From assembly GCF_040802235.1 (NCBI RefSeq), contig NC_133169.1, positions 41,299,034-41,363,033 of the forward strand: a stretch of DNA of 64,000 bases. Direction: 5' to 3'. A model generated the notes under the pieces. The model saw only the letters and a list, made by a program, of their open reading frames with translations, did no database searches and was not told the DNA's origin. Shown piece by piece: positions 10,916-21,640 of this stretch (position 1 is the stretch's first letter; each line of letters begins with the position of its first letter). Origin of the DNA: Manis javanica. Taxonomy: Eukaryota > Chordata > Mammalia > Pholidota > Manidae. The position numbers and the translations under genes were made by a program.

Positions 10916-11676
10916 GGTACTATACAAGAAGATATGTCAAAGAAATAATCAATCCTCCCAAGTTTCCTTCATATGCTACATCTACAGCTTTTCTTCTTCC
11001 TTCCTAATTACAACCCTTAAATAGAATTCGTGCCTCATATCGAATTAACCGAGTATCATAATTCCTCCAGGTGGTAAAGATACCTTGAGACAAGTGCTGG
11101 GCATAGAAGCCACAGGGCATAAATCTGCAAAGAAGTAAAAAGCTAACCTTTGCAAACAATATGGCTTCTCTCTCACTTACCAACTTTACATTTCCCTGTA
11201 TGGCCCCGGAAGATGACTGGTTAGCCAGAGACGGGTAAGATTCCTCAAGGGAGGAACAACCTAAGACAGGCACAGTTGCAGGGGGGCCATCAGGTGAGAA
11301 TTTGGGGATCAACAGAGGTGAGGCTCAGAACCTCACCCCCCCTGCTTTGAGAGAAATCTTCTGCATCCGTGGATGTCTTGCTGCCCTTGTCTAGCCTGGA
11401 TTAATACTTAGTCCATAGGCACACACCTGATCATCTGATCATCTACATTTGCCTTCTTACAGCACTAAACTATGTTTTCTACCTTTATCTTGCATCTACC
11501 TACCACTTCAGCATTTTGTTAAAAATGAAAATAATAATAATAATAGGAGAAATGTGGGATCAACATATAAATCAAGTACAAAAATCAAACGAATATTCAT
11601 ATTTGACCTGATTGTTTATAGGTCATATTGCATGATCAAAACCGAAAGTTTCTGTGATGACTGCCCTTGTACTGTT

Positions 11677-11733
11677 CACCATGTAAGAATTTATTCACTA
11701 TGTAAGAATTCGTTCACCATGTAAGAACTTGTT
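11677..11733 (+). repeat. Three 19-bp repeats in U3
   Basis: Units at 11677-11695, 11696-11714 and 11715-11733 follow the pattern cacYatgtaagaattYrtt. The central ATGTAAGAA phrase is constant in all three copies. Short tandem arrays in U3 are often enhancers, but no activity can be claimed here. Confidence 0.85.
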
Positions 11734-11851
11734 CGTTATGCTTCAGAAGATTGGAGACTGACGAGAATTAGGCTTGAGATGGATTAATGATTGTACATTG
11801 AGCGTTGACCCCCCTATACTGAATTTTATTGTTGTTAACAACCATTTGATC

Positions 11852-11857
11852 AATAAA
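11852..11857 (+). terminator. Polyadenylation signal AATAAA of the chimeric unit
   Basis: A canonical AATAAA lies 17 bases before the final A-tract at 11875. This is the expected distance for 3' end cleavage and marks where the RNA behind this insertion was polyadenylated. Confidence 0.8.
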
Positions 11858-11906
11858 TATGAGAGATGCCCTCTCAAAAAAAGAAAAAAAAAAAGATGTA
11901 TACATA

Positions 11907-12884
11907 AAGTGTGGATGAGAGCAAATTGTAGTGACAAATGTAGTATCATCAGAATGAGTTCAGACTCAAGTGATCACCAACTCATCATGCACAAGGGGAG
12001 AATGAAAGAGGAGGAAATGGTCCGATAACAAAATAACTAGTAAACATTTAAAAAATGACAAAACCTACATACCTACCAATAATTACATTTTAATGTAAAT
12101 GGACAAAATGCTCCAATCAAAAGACTTCAAAATTTATACGGTGGATTTATGGATTAAGAAAGAAGACCCATGATATTAGAGTTTCACATTAGACCTAAAA
12201 ACATACACAGATTGAAGCTGAGGGGATGGAAAAATATATTCCATGGAAATCAGAATAAAAATATCCTTTATAAGTAGTAATACTTATACCAGACAAAATA
12301 CACTTTAAAGCAAAAATTGTAAAAAAAAGAATGTGAAGGAGAACACCCAAAAAACAAATAACCTGATTAAAAAATGGTCAGAGGATATGAATAGACAATA
12401 CTCCAAAGAAGAAATTTGAATGGCCAACAGGAACAAGAAAAGATGCTTTACATCACTAATCATCAGGGAAATGCAAATTAAAACCACAATGAGATATCAC
12501 CTAACACCAGTTAGGATGGTCAACATCCAAAAGACAAGAAACAACAAATACTGGTAAGGATGCGGAGAAAGGGGAACCCTCCTATACTGCTGGTGGGAAT
12601 GTAAGCTAGTTCAACCATTGTGGAAAGCTATATGGATGTTCCTCAAGAAACTGAAAATAGAAATACCTTTTGATCCAGTAATTCCACTCCCAGGAATTTA
12701 CCTAAAGAAAAGAAGATCCCTGATTCAAAAAGACATATGCTCCCCTATGTTTATTGCAGCACTATTTACAATAACTAAGATATGGAAGCAACCTAAGTGT
12801 GCATTAGTAGATGAATGGATACAGAAGATGTATGCATACTCAATGGAATATTATTTAGCCATAAAAAAGAAAACGAGAAGGAGG
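11907..12884 (+). mobile_element. Old L1 continued: ORF2 start fused by deletion to ORF2 C-terminus
   Basis: This is the right half of the L1 split at 3157. About 12090-12310 resembles the start of ORF2 (counterpart of the TLNVNG endonuclease phrase near 12095). At about 12315 it jumps to the C-terminal part of ORF2, including a Trp/Cys-rich CCHC-knuckle region, ending near 12870 with the counterpart of ME-YYLAIKKK. Most of ORF2 is therefore deleted. Stops are scattered throughout. Confidence 0.7.
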
Positions 12885-13529
12885 ATTAAAGATGGCAGAA
12901 TGAGAGGTGAGACAGAGGTTACCTCCTAAAACCACATATACTACAAAAATATAATTAATACAACTAATCCTGAGATATCAACAGGAAAGGGGACTGCACC
13001 AGACTGCATACACGTAGAGGAAAGAGCAGACCTCGCAGAACAGGGTAAAGTATCAAAGCTGTGGCCCAGCAGGATCCAAGACCTTCCCCTACCCCAGCTC
13101 ACTGGCAGGAGGAAGAGAAACTGAGCAGGGAGGGAGTGTAGGCCTGGGACTGCTGAATACCTAACTCCAGTGATCTGCTCTGGGAGCACAAACATACATT
13201 TCATGGTGATTTCAGGATACTCTCATGATTACAGGGTTAGAAATCTAAGACAGGCAGAATTCCTGGAGAGATTGAGATTCGAGCTGCTTGTGGAAAACAG
13301 GGATTCATATACGGCTGCTCTGGTGCAAAGTCTTATACCTCTGTGCTCGGCCCACTGGTTCAGGCAGTGGAGACAGGCATAGCAGCTGGGAAGCAAGAAA
13401 CAACTCTTTCTTCCCCCCAGGCACCAATCTCACTCTCCTGTAACCCCCAAAATTGCCTCAGGGGCTGAGCAGCTCCAGAGAGTAGAACTTCTGGACACTA
13501 GAGGGTGCCATATACAAACATGAAATGCC

Positions 13530-14330
13530 AAAGGAATCTGATTCAGAGTAAAATTAATATAACCCCTGTAAAAGATGACATGGACCTCATGAGTATACCT
13601 GAAAGGAAGTTCAAAATAAAAATCATTAACATGCTAATGGACATATGGAAAAATATTCAAGAACTCAGGAATGAATTCCAGTGAGAGATCCAATCATTGA
13701 AGAGCACAATGGAGGGTATTAAAAGCAGACTGGATATGGTGGAGGAGATGATAAATGAAATAGAAACTAGAGAAGAGAAATATAAAGAAGCTGAGGCACA
13801 GAGAGAAAAAAGGGTCTCTAAGAATGAAAGAATATTGAGAGAACTGGGTGACCAATCCAAATGGAACAATATTTGCATTATAAGGGCACCAGAAGAGGAA
13901 GAGAGAGAGAAAGGGATAGAAAGTGTTTTGAAGAGGTAATTTCTGAAAACATAGTCTTTCAGGCCATGAAGATCCACAGATCTCCCAACACAAGGGACCC
14001 AAGGAAGACAACACCAAGACATATAGTAATTCAAATGGAAAAGATCAAGGATAAGGACAGACTAATAAAAGGAGCCAGAGAGAGAAATAAGATCACATAC
14101 AAAGGAAAGCCCATCAGGCTAACATCAGACTTCTCAGCAGAAACCTTACAGGCCAGAAGAGAGTGGCATGATGTATTTAATGCAATGAAGCACAAGGGCC
14201 TGGAACCAACATTACTTTATTTGGCAAGATGATCATTTATATTTGAAGGAGGTATTAATTTCTGAATAAGAAAAAGCTGAGAGAATTTACCTCCCACAAA
14301 CCACCTCTATAGTCTATTTTGGAGGGACTG
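13530..14330 (+). pseudogene. L1 ORF1 remnant
   Basis: Two open pieces (13697-13939 and 13861-14232) match the young ORF1p in different frames. They cover the end of the coiled coil, the RNA-recognition motif and the RLTSDFSAETLQARREW phrase. A frameshift near 13935 separates them, and an in-frame TGA follows the LYLAR phrase at 14232. The 11-residue triplication of the young ORF1 is absent. Confidence 0.8.
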
Positions 14331-14639
14331 CTACAGATGGAAGTGTTCCTAAGGTTTAATAGCCATCACCAGAGGTAATAAAACCACAGTAAAGAAAGTA
14401 GAACAGCTGATTACTAAGCAAATGCAAAATTAAATTATCCCAAAAGTCAATCAAGGGATACACAAAGAGTACAGAATATGATACCTAACATATAAAGAAT
14501 GGAGGATGACGAAGAAGGAGAAGAAAAGGAAAAGAACCCTTAGATTGTGTTTGTAATACCATATTAAGTGAGTTAAGTTAGACTCTTAGATACAAAGGAA
14601 GTAAACCTTGAACCTTTGGTAACCATGAATCTAAAGCCT

Positions 14640-17600
14640 GCAATGGCAATAAGTACATGCTTATTGATAACCACCCCAAATATAAATGGACTGAATGCAT
14701 GAATCAAAAGACATAGAGTTACTTAATGGATAAATAAACAGGACCTATCTATGTGCTGCCTACAGGAGACTCACTTTAAACCCAAAGAAACACACAGACT
14801 AAAAGTGAAGGGATGGAAAAAGATATTTCATGCAACTAATAGAGAGAAGAAATCAGGTATTGCAGTACTTATATCAGACAAAATAGACTTCAAAACAAAG
14901 AAAGTGACAAGAGACAGAGAAGGACATTATATGATGATAAAGGGGTCAGTCCAACAAGAGGATATAACCATTATAAATATCTATGCTCCCAACACAGGAA
15001 CACCTACATATGTGAAACAAACACTAACTGAATTAAAAGGAGAAATAGAATGCAATACATTTATTCCAGAAGACTTCAACACTCCACTCACTCTGAAGGA
15101 CAGATCAACCAGACAGAAGATAAGTAAGGAGACTAGGCAATGAACAACACAATAGAATAGATGGACCTAACAGACATGTACAGAACTCTACACTCAAAAG
15201 TAGCAGAATACACATTCTTCTCAAGTGCACATGGAACATTTTCAAGAATAGATCATATACTAGGCCACAAAAAGAGCCTCAATATATTCAAAAAGATTGA
15301 AATTGTACCAACTAGTTTCTCAGACCACAAGTTATGAAACTAGAAATAAACTACACAAAGAAAGTGAAAAATCACACAAACATATGGAGGCTTCACAGCA
15401 TGATCTGAAATAACCAATGGATCAATGACCAAATAAAAACAGAGATCAAGCAATGTATGGAGACAAATGACAACAACAATTCAACACCGCAAAATCTGTG
15501 GGATACAGCCAAGGCTGTGCTAAGAGGAAAGTATATTGCAATACAGGCCTACCTCAGGAAAGAACAACAATCCCATATAAGCAGTCTAAACTCACAATTA
15601 ATGAAACTAGGAGAAGAAGAACAAATGACACCCAAAGTCAGTAGAAAGAGGGACATAATAAAGATTAGAGCAGAAATAAATAAAATTGAGAAATATACAA
15701 CAATAGAAAGAATCAATGAAAGCAAGAGCTTGTTCTTCAAGAAAATAAACAAAATAGATAAACCCCTAGCCAGACTTATTAAGAGAAAAGGAGAGTCTAC
15801 AGACATAAACAGAATCAGAAATGAAAAAGGATAAATCACTATGGACACCACAGAAATACAAAGAATTATTAGAGAATACTCTGAAAAATTATATGCTAAC
15901 AAACTGGATAACCTAGAAGAAATGGACAACTTTCTAGAAAAATACAACCTTCCAAGGCTGACCAAAGAAGAAACAGAAAATCTGAACAGAACATTTACCA
16001 GCAATGAAATTGAACTGGTAATCAAAAATCTACCTAAGAACAAAACTCCTGGACCAGATGGCTTCACCGCTGAATTTTATCAAACATTTAGTGAAGTCCT
16101 AATACCTATCCTACTTCAAGGTTTCCAAAGAGTAGAAGAAGAGGGAATACTTCCAAACTCATTCTATGAGGCCAGCATCACTCTAATCCCAAAACCAGGG
16201 AAAGACACAAGAAAAGAAAATTACAGACCAATATCCCTGATGAACATGGGTGCAAAAATACTCAACAAAATATTAGCAAACTGAATTCGAAAAATACATA
16301 AAAAATTCATCCATCATGATCAAGTAGGATTTATTCCAGGGATGCAAGGGTGGTACAATATTCAAATATCCATCAACATCATCCACCACATCAACTAAAA
16401 GAAGGACAAAAGCCACATGATCATCTCCATAGATGCTGAAAAACATTTCACAATATTCAACATCCATTCATGATAAAAACTCTCAACAAAATGGGTATAG
16501 AGGGCAAGTACCTCAACATAATAAAGGCCATATATGACAAACCCACAGCCAACATCATTCTGAACAGTGAGACACTGAAAGCTTTTCCTTTAAGACTGAG
16601 AACAAGACAAGGATGCCCACTGTCCCCACTTCTATTTAACATAGTATTGGAGGTCCTAGCCATGGCTATCAGAGAACACAAAGAAATAAAAGGCATCCAG
16701 ATTGGCAAGGAAGAAGTTAAACTGTCCCTGTTTACAGATGACATGATATTGTATATGGAGAACCCTAAAGAATCTGCTCCAAAACTACTAGATCTAATAT
16801 CTGAATTCAGAAAAGTTGCAGGATACAAAATTAACACACAGAAATCTGTGACATTCCTATAAACTAACAATGAACCAGCAGAGAGAGATATCACAAAAAC
16901 AATTCCATTCGTAATTGCATCAAAAATAATAAAATATCTAGGAATAAACCTAACCAATTATGTGAAAGATCTATACTCTGAAAACTACAATACATTCATG
17001 AGAGAAATTAAAGAAGATACCAATAAATGGAAACACATCCCATGCTCATGGATAGGAAGAACTAATGATGTCAAAATGGCCATCCTGCCTAAAGCAATCT
17101 ATAGATTCAATGCAATTCCTATCAAAATACCAATAGCATTCTTCAACAAACTAGAGAAAATCATCCTAAAATTCATATGGAACCACAAAAGATCTCAAAT
17201 AGCCAAAGCAATCCTGAGAAGGAAGAATAGAGCAGGGGGCATTATGCTCCCCAACTTCAAGCTCTACTACAAAGCCACAGTAATCAAGACAATTTGGTAC
17301 TGGCACAAGAATAGACCCATAGACCAGTGGAACAGACTAGTTAGCCCTGACATAAACCCAACCATATATGGTCAACTAATATATGATAAAGGGGCCATGG
17401 ATATACAATGGGGATATGACAGCCTCTTAAACAGCTGGTGTTGGCAAAATTGAGCAACTACATGCAAGAGAATGAAACTGGATTATTGTTTAACCCCATA
17501 CAAAAGTAAACTTGAAATGTATCAAAGATTTGAATGTTGTAAGAATAGAAATAAGTTAGCATAAGCATAGCCATCTTAAAGGCCTAGAAGCCATTCTCTG

Positions 17601-18945
17601 AGTATGTGACTTAGAAAGAAAAACTGGAACTGGGTAAGGCCTTGAAAAACAAGCTAATCATGAACACCAGATGGTGGGCAGCTGTGGCCTTTAGTCAGCT
17701 AACCTTGGTCAGCTAATCCTACATACCAAGCTTATCGTGCAGAACCTCCCTGACAATTGAGGAGTGGTCTTATCTTGCTCCTGCCTAACCCCAGGATGTA
17801 TGTCTTGCAAGAATAATGTGCAGCTGTGGAAAATTACTATGAGTTAAGTGTTTTGAAAATGCTATATAAACCCTTGGCTTTGAGTGCTCGGGGTCCTTGT
17901 TGAGACCCGCTGCATCGGGCTGACTTGGACCCCAACTAGTTGGCTGAATAAAGACTTTGCTTGAATTTACATCTCTATGCCTGTGTAGTTTGTTCTCTAG
18001 AGAAGCCTCGGAAGCCCGGACCCTAACAAATGTAAGTCATGAAGCCATAAAATTGTTAGAAGACAACATAGGCAAACATCTCCTGAATATAAGCATGAAC
18101 AATTTCTTCCTGAACTCATCTCCTTGAGAAAGGGAAAGAAAAGCAAAAATGAACTGTTGGGACTATATCAAAGTTAAAAGTTTATGTACAGCAAAGGACC
18201 CCATCAACAGAACAAAAAGGCATCCTACAGTATGGGAGAATATATTTGTAAATGACATATCCAACAAGAGGTTAACATCCAAAATATATAAAGAACTTAC
18301 TCACCTCAACACCCAAAAAGCAAATAACCTCATTCACAAATGGGTAGAGGATATGAACAGACTGTTCTCCAAAGAAGAAATTCAGATGGCCAACAGACAC
18401 AGGAAAAGATGCTCCACATCACTATTCATCAAGGAAATGCCCATTAAAACCACAATGAGCCTCACACCAGTAAGTAAGGACAGCATCAAAAAGACTAAGA
18501 ACAACAAATGCTGGAGAGGATGCAGGAAAGAGGAACCCTCCTACACTGCTTGTGGGAATGTAATCTAGTTCAACCACTGTGGAAAGCCATATCGAGGTTC
18601 CTCAAAAAACTGAAAACAGAAATATCATTTGACCCAGGAATCCCACTCATTGGAATTTACCCAAAGAATACATCTTGGGTGTGCCCATATGCATCCCTAT
18701 GTTTATTGCAGCACTTTTTACAATAGTCAAGAAATGGAAGCAACCTAAGTGTCCATCAGTAGATGAATAGATAAAGAAGATGTGGTACATATTCACAATG
18801 GAATACTATTAAGCCATCAGAAAAAAACAAATCCTACCATTTGCAACAACATGGATGGAGCTGGAGGACATTATGCTCAGTGAAATAAGCCAGGTGGAGA
18901 AAGACAAATGCCAAATGATTTCCCTAATTTTTGGAGTAAAACAAT
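14640..18945 (+). pseudogene. L1 ORF2 remnant
   Basis: Open blocks at 14751-15143 (endonuclease), 15457-15834 and 15841-16284 (toward reverse transcriptase), 16470-16862 ([16 protein letters not shown] then FTDDMILYM), 16962-17453, and 18149-18726 (C-terminal region) match the young ORF2p. They are separated by stops, single-base shifts and the LTR insertion. The catalytic FADD is FTDD here. The copy is not functional. Confidence 0.85.
17538..18028 (+). mobile_element. Solo LTR, short subtype, inserted in the second L1
   Basis: The LTR runs TGTAAGAATAG...CCCTAACA. The 5-base direct repeat AATGT flanks it at 17533-17537 and 18029-18033, and removing LTR and repeat restores continuous ORF2 sequence. 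A TATATAAA box is at 17863-17870 and AATAAA at 17947-17952. It is related to the 3' 520 bases of the provirus LTRs at 27116 and 36344 but lacks their U3 extension, so it represents the ancestral short form. Confidence 0.93.
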
Positions 18946-19334
18946 GAAACAAAACTGAAGGAATGAAATAGCCACAGACTCAGAGACTCCAAGAGTGAAC
19001 TAGTGGTTACGAAAGGCAAGGGGTGTAGGAAGGTGGGTGGGGAGGGAGGGAGAAGGGGATTGAGGGGTATTATGTTTAGTACATGTGGTTTGGGGGTGTC
19101 ACGGGGAGAACACTGTAGCACAGAGAAGGCACATAGTGGATCTGTGACATCTTGCTGCACTGATGAACAGTGCCTGCATTGGGGTATGGGTTGGGACTGG
19201 ATAATATAGGTAAATGTGGTAAGCACATTGTTTTCTCATGTGAAACCTTCATAAGAGTGTATATCAATCATACCTTAACAAAGAAAAAAGATAAATAAAA
19301 GAATAAATTAAAGCTGGGAAAAAAGGAAAACAAA

Positions 19335-21640
19335 TCCTACTTTTTTTTTGACCTTCATACTTGCTTTCATGTAATTGATCTGCTATCTCTACTACATGAT
19401 TGCTGTACCAGTGGAAATGTTTCCCTTTCTTAAATGCATTGATTTTATTTAGCATCTTTTCTTTTCCTCTTAAAATAATCCCTTTAACACTTCTCATAAG
19501 GCTGAGTTAGTGGTGGTGAACTTTTTAAACTTATGTTTATGCATGAAGTTATTTATCTCTCCTTCAGTTCTGAGTGGTAACCTTGAGTATTTTTGGTTGG
19601 AATTCTTTTTCCCATTCAGCAATTTGACTGTATCATGCCAGTCCCTCCTGTCCTGTAGTTTCTACAGAATAATTATCTGGCGATCTCATGGGGTTTTCCT
19701 TATATGTAATTTATTGCTGTTCTCTTGCTGCTAGAATTCTCTTTGTCCTTGATCTTTGACATTTTCATTATGATGTGTGTTCATCCGGCCCTTCTTGGGT
19801 TCACCTTGTTTTGAGGTCTCTCTGTTTTCTGGACCTGATAGACTATTCTGTTCCCTAGATTAGAAAAGTTTTCAGCTATTATCTCTTCAAAAATATTTTC
19901 CACTCCTTTCTCTCTTTTCTGGATGTTAGGATGTTTGAAGTTGTCCCATATGTTCCTCACCCTATCCTCATTTATTTTAAATCTTTCTCCCTCCTGCTGT
20001 TCAGGTTGAGTCCTTTCTATTTTTCTATCTTCCCAGTCACTGATGCGATCTGCATACTCAAGTCTGCTGCTCAGTCCCTCCACTGTATTTTTATTTCATC
20101 TATTGAATACTTCATTTCTTTTTGGTTCTCTTTTTAGCTTTCTGATTTTTTGTTGAGGTCTGCATTAAATTCTGCTATTGTTTCCTCAAGCCCATTGACA
20201 ATCTTTATAACCATTGCTTTAAATTTTTCATCAGGTGGGCTGTTTAACTCTCTTGGTTCTGTGAATCAGGTGGAAGGTCTCACTTTCCCAGTTTTGGAGG
20301 GTTAGCCTTGAGGGGAGAGTCCCCTCTGTGGGTTGCATGTGCCTCATGATTCTGGTAAGCTGGGGGCTCAGTGACATGCTGAGGCACCCAGGGCATGGAC
20401 CCAGGGCTGTGGCCTTGGAGGCCTATCGGAGGGGGTACTGGTGGACCCCTATGGTTCTGTGCTGGTGGGGGAGGGGTGGGGCCAGTGGCATTCCAGGGTT
20501 GCACTCCAGGTGACTCCTGGTGTGGCGTCAGCTGGCTCTTCCATGCCTCTTCACTTGTATGCCCTATGCCCAGGAACACCCTGGCTGCCGAGGACTTCCC
20601 CAGAGAATTGCTGCATCAGGTGCCCACTGAGTCCCACTGGAGGCATTGAGTCAGGCTATGTGCATGTTCCCCTCAGCCCCCATGCAATCTGGCCTGCTCC
20701 TGGGAATTCCCACACCAGCAGCTACAGTCCTGTTGCTGGCTAGAATCAGGCACTGTGCAGGCACTAGTTTGCCCACATCCTCTGGGAGCCCTGAGCTGCT
20801 CTGTGGAGTTCCCACACCAGCACCTGCCAATCCTAGTGGTGACTGGAATCAAAACCATATGTGCACATTCCCCTCTTGCCCCTGGGTGCTCTGAGCTGCT
20901 CTGGGGAATTCCCACACCATCACCTGCCAAATCCCATTGGTGGAGGGGGTCATCCCCTCATGTGTATTCTCCCCACAGTGACCTGGGGAGTTCCTTTGGC
21001 AGTATCAGCCCACAGATTCTGGCATCCTTCCCATGATGTGGAGAATTTCCCAGTCCTGCTGATGGGGTTGGAATCGTGGACAGTAGTGCACAGCAAAGAG
21101 GGACTGCTGGCACAGACTCCTTGTCGTGGGTGAGGACAGGGGCTGCCCGGAGCAAGTACAAGGTCGGTGTGTGTGCTGGAGCCCTGCTATAGGCTGCACT
21201 GAGTGTGTGAGGCACACGAACGGTGGGGCTGGCCAGCTTCTCTGATCCCAGAGGGCCTCCAACTGCTCCCTTGCCATGTAGTGGATGTTTGATTCTGAAC
21301 TTGTGTTCTTTCTCTGAGGTTTATTTGCACTTTAAACAACAGGGCAATTTTCCTGTGGCTCACAGCAAGTAGGGGAGGGGCATCTCTCCCCAGTCTCCAG
21401 TCTCTGTGCTCGGGGTGGGGTTCCTGCAGTGTCTGTGTCTCTGTCTCTCCTGCCATTTGGAGTTTTTCAAAAGATATTTTTGTCCCTTATTGTATGGGAG
21501 GTGTTCGCTTTGGTCTTCAATCTTCTTTGGGGTGAGATGCTCTGTGTGTAGGGGCGGATGTGGTCTATAGGCGGGAGAGGGTGGATTCAGACTCTCTCTC
21601 CTCCTCCATCTTCCTAGAATCCTCCCCACTCAGCTGTTGG
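19335..21640 (-). mobile_element. L1 5'UTR and ORF1 fragment, minus strand
   Basis: Read on the minus strand, 21640 to about 20280 is a GC-rich L1 5'UTR starting near ggaggattctaggaagatgg. 20280 to about 19760 is a decayed ORF1, with an open stretch at 20083-19781 containing coiled-coil and E-K-I-A-E-N-F-like phrases. The rest fades toward 19335. It is the inverted 5' part of an older L1 (HAL1-like ORF1). The many overlapping frames at 20328-21629 are GC-rich shadows. Confidence 0.65.

Larger units (their letters stand above)
11553..11874 (+). repeat. LTR lacking U5 (U3-R only)
   Basis: The LTR starts TGTGGGATC directly after an A/G-rich tract (aataggagaaa) that could be the polypurine tract. 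It runs to the cleavage point after AATAAA (11852-11857). Three tandem 19-base units sit in U3 at 11677-11733. There is no U5 and no TG...CA 3' end; poly(A) replaces it, so this LTR reached its place through a polyadenylated RNA. Confidence 0.65.
10080..11890 (+). mobile_element. ERV-derived segment (env TM remnant plus LTR) carried at the 3' end of the L1
   Basis: This follows the L1 A-tract directly and ends in its own poly(A) (11875-11890), 17 bases after an AATAAA at 11852. It contains a decayed retroviral env transmembrane region (10468-10915) and then an A-rich purine tract and an LTR-like U3-R (11553-11874). U5 is missing, as expected if the sequence came from an RNA polyadenylated in the LTR R region. 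The target duplication of the L1 lies beyond this segment. The simplest reading is a 3' transduction: an L1 transcript read through its weak polyadenylation signal into a neighbouring ERV and stopped at the LTR signal. Confidence 0.7.
3141..11906 (+). repeat. Imperfect target-site duplication bracketing the young L1 plus its ERV-derived tail
   Basis: AAAAGACATATACATA at 3141-3156 lies immediately before the L1 5' end. AAAAGATGTATACATA at 11891-11906 lies immediately after the final A-tract. They agree at 14 of 16 positions, and both differences are transitions. Both flanks belong to the same older L1 (ORF1 on the left, start of ORF2 on the right). The duplication therefore encloses the L1 and the 1.8 kb ERV-derived segment as one insertion. 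Confidence 0.75.
12885..19290 (+). mobile_element. Second L1, decayed, interrupted by a solo LTR
   Basis: It begins near ggattaaagatggcagaatg, a variant L1 5' end. There is a non-monomeric 5'UTR to about 13520, a broken ORF1 (13530-14330), a broken ORF2 (about 14640-18945) and a 3'UTR ending near 19290 in A-rich sequence. It is closely related to the young L1 but carries many stops and small indels. A class I LTR interrupts it at 17538-18028. Similar A-rich phrases at both ends (aaaaagaaaac near 12862 and aaaaaaggaaaac near 19320) may be its target duplication. Confidence 0.8.

Noticed and set aside
20280..21629. Cluster of frames of 60-100 codons on both strands
   Set aside because: They fall in the GC-rich 5'UTR of an inverted L1 and share no conserved phrase with a protein family I know.
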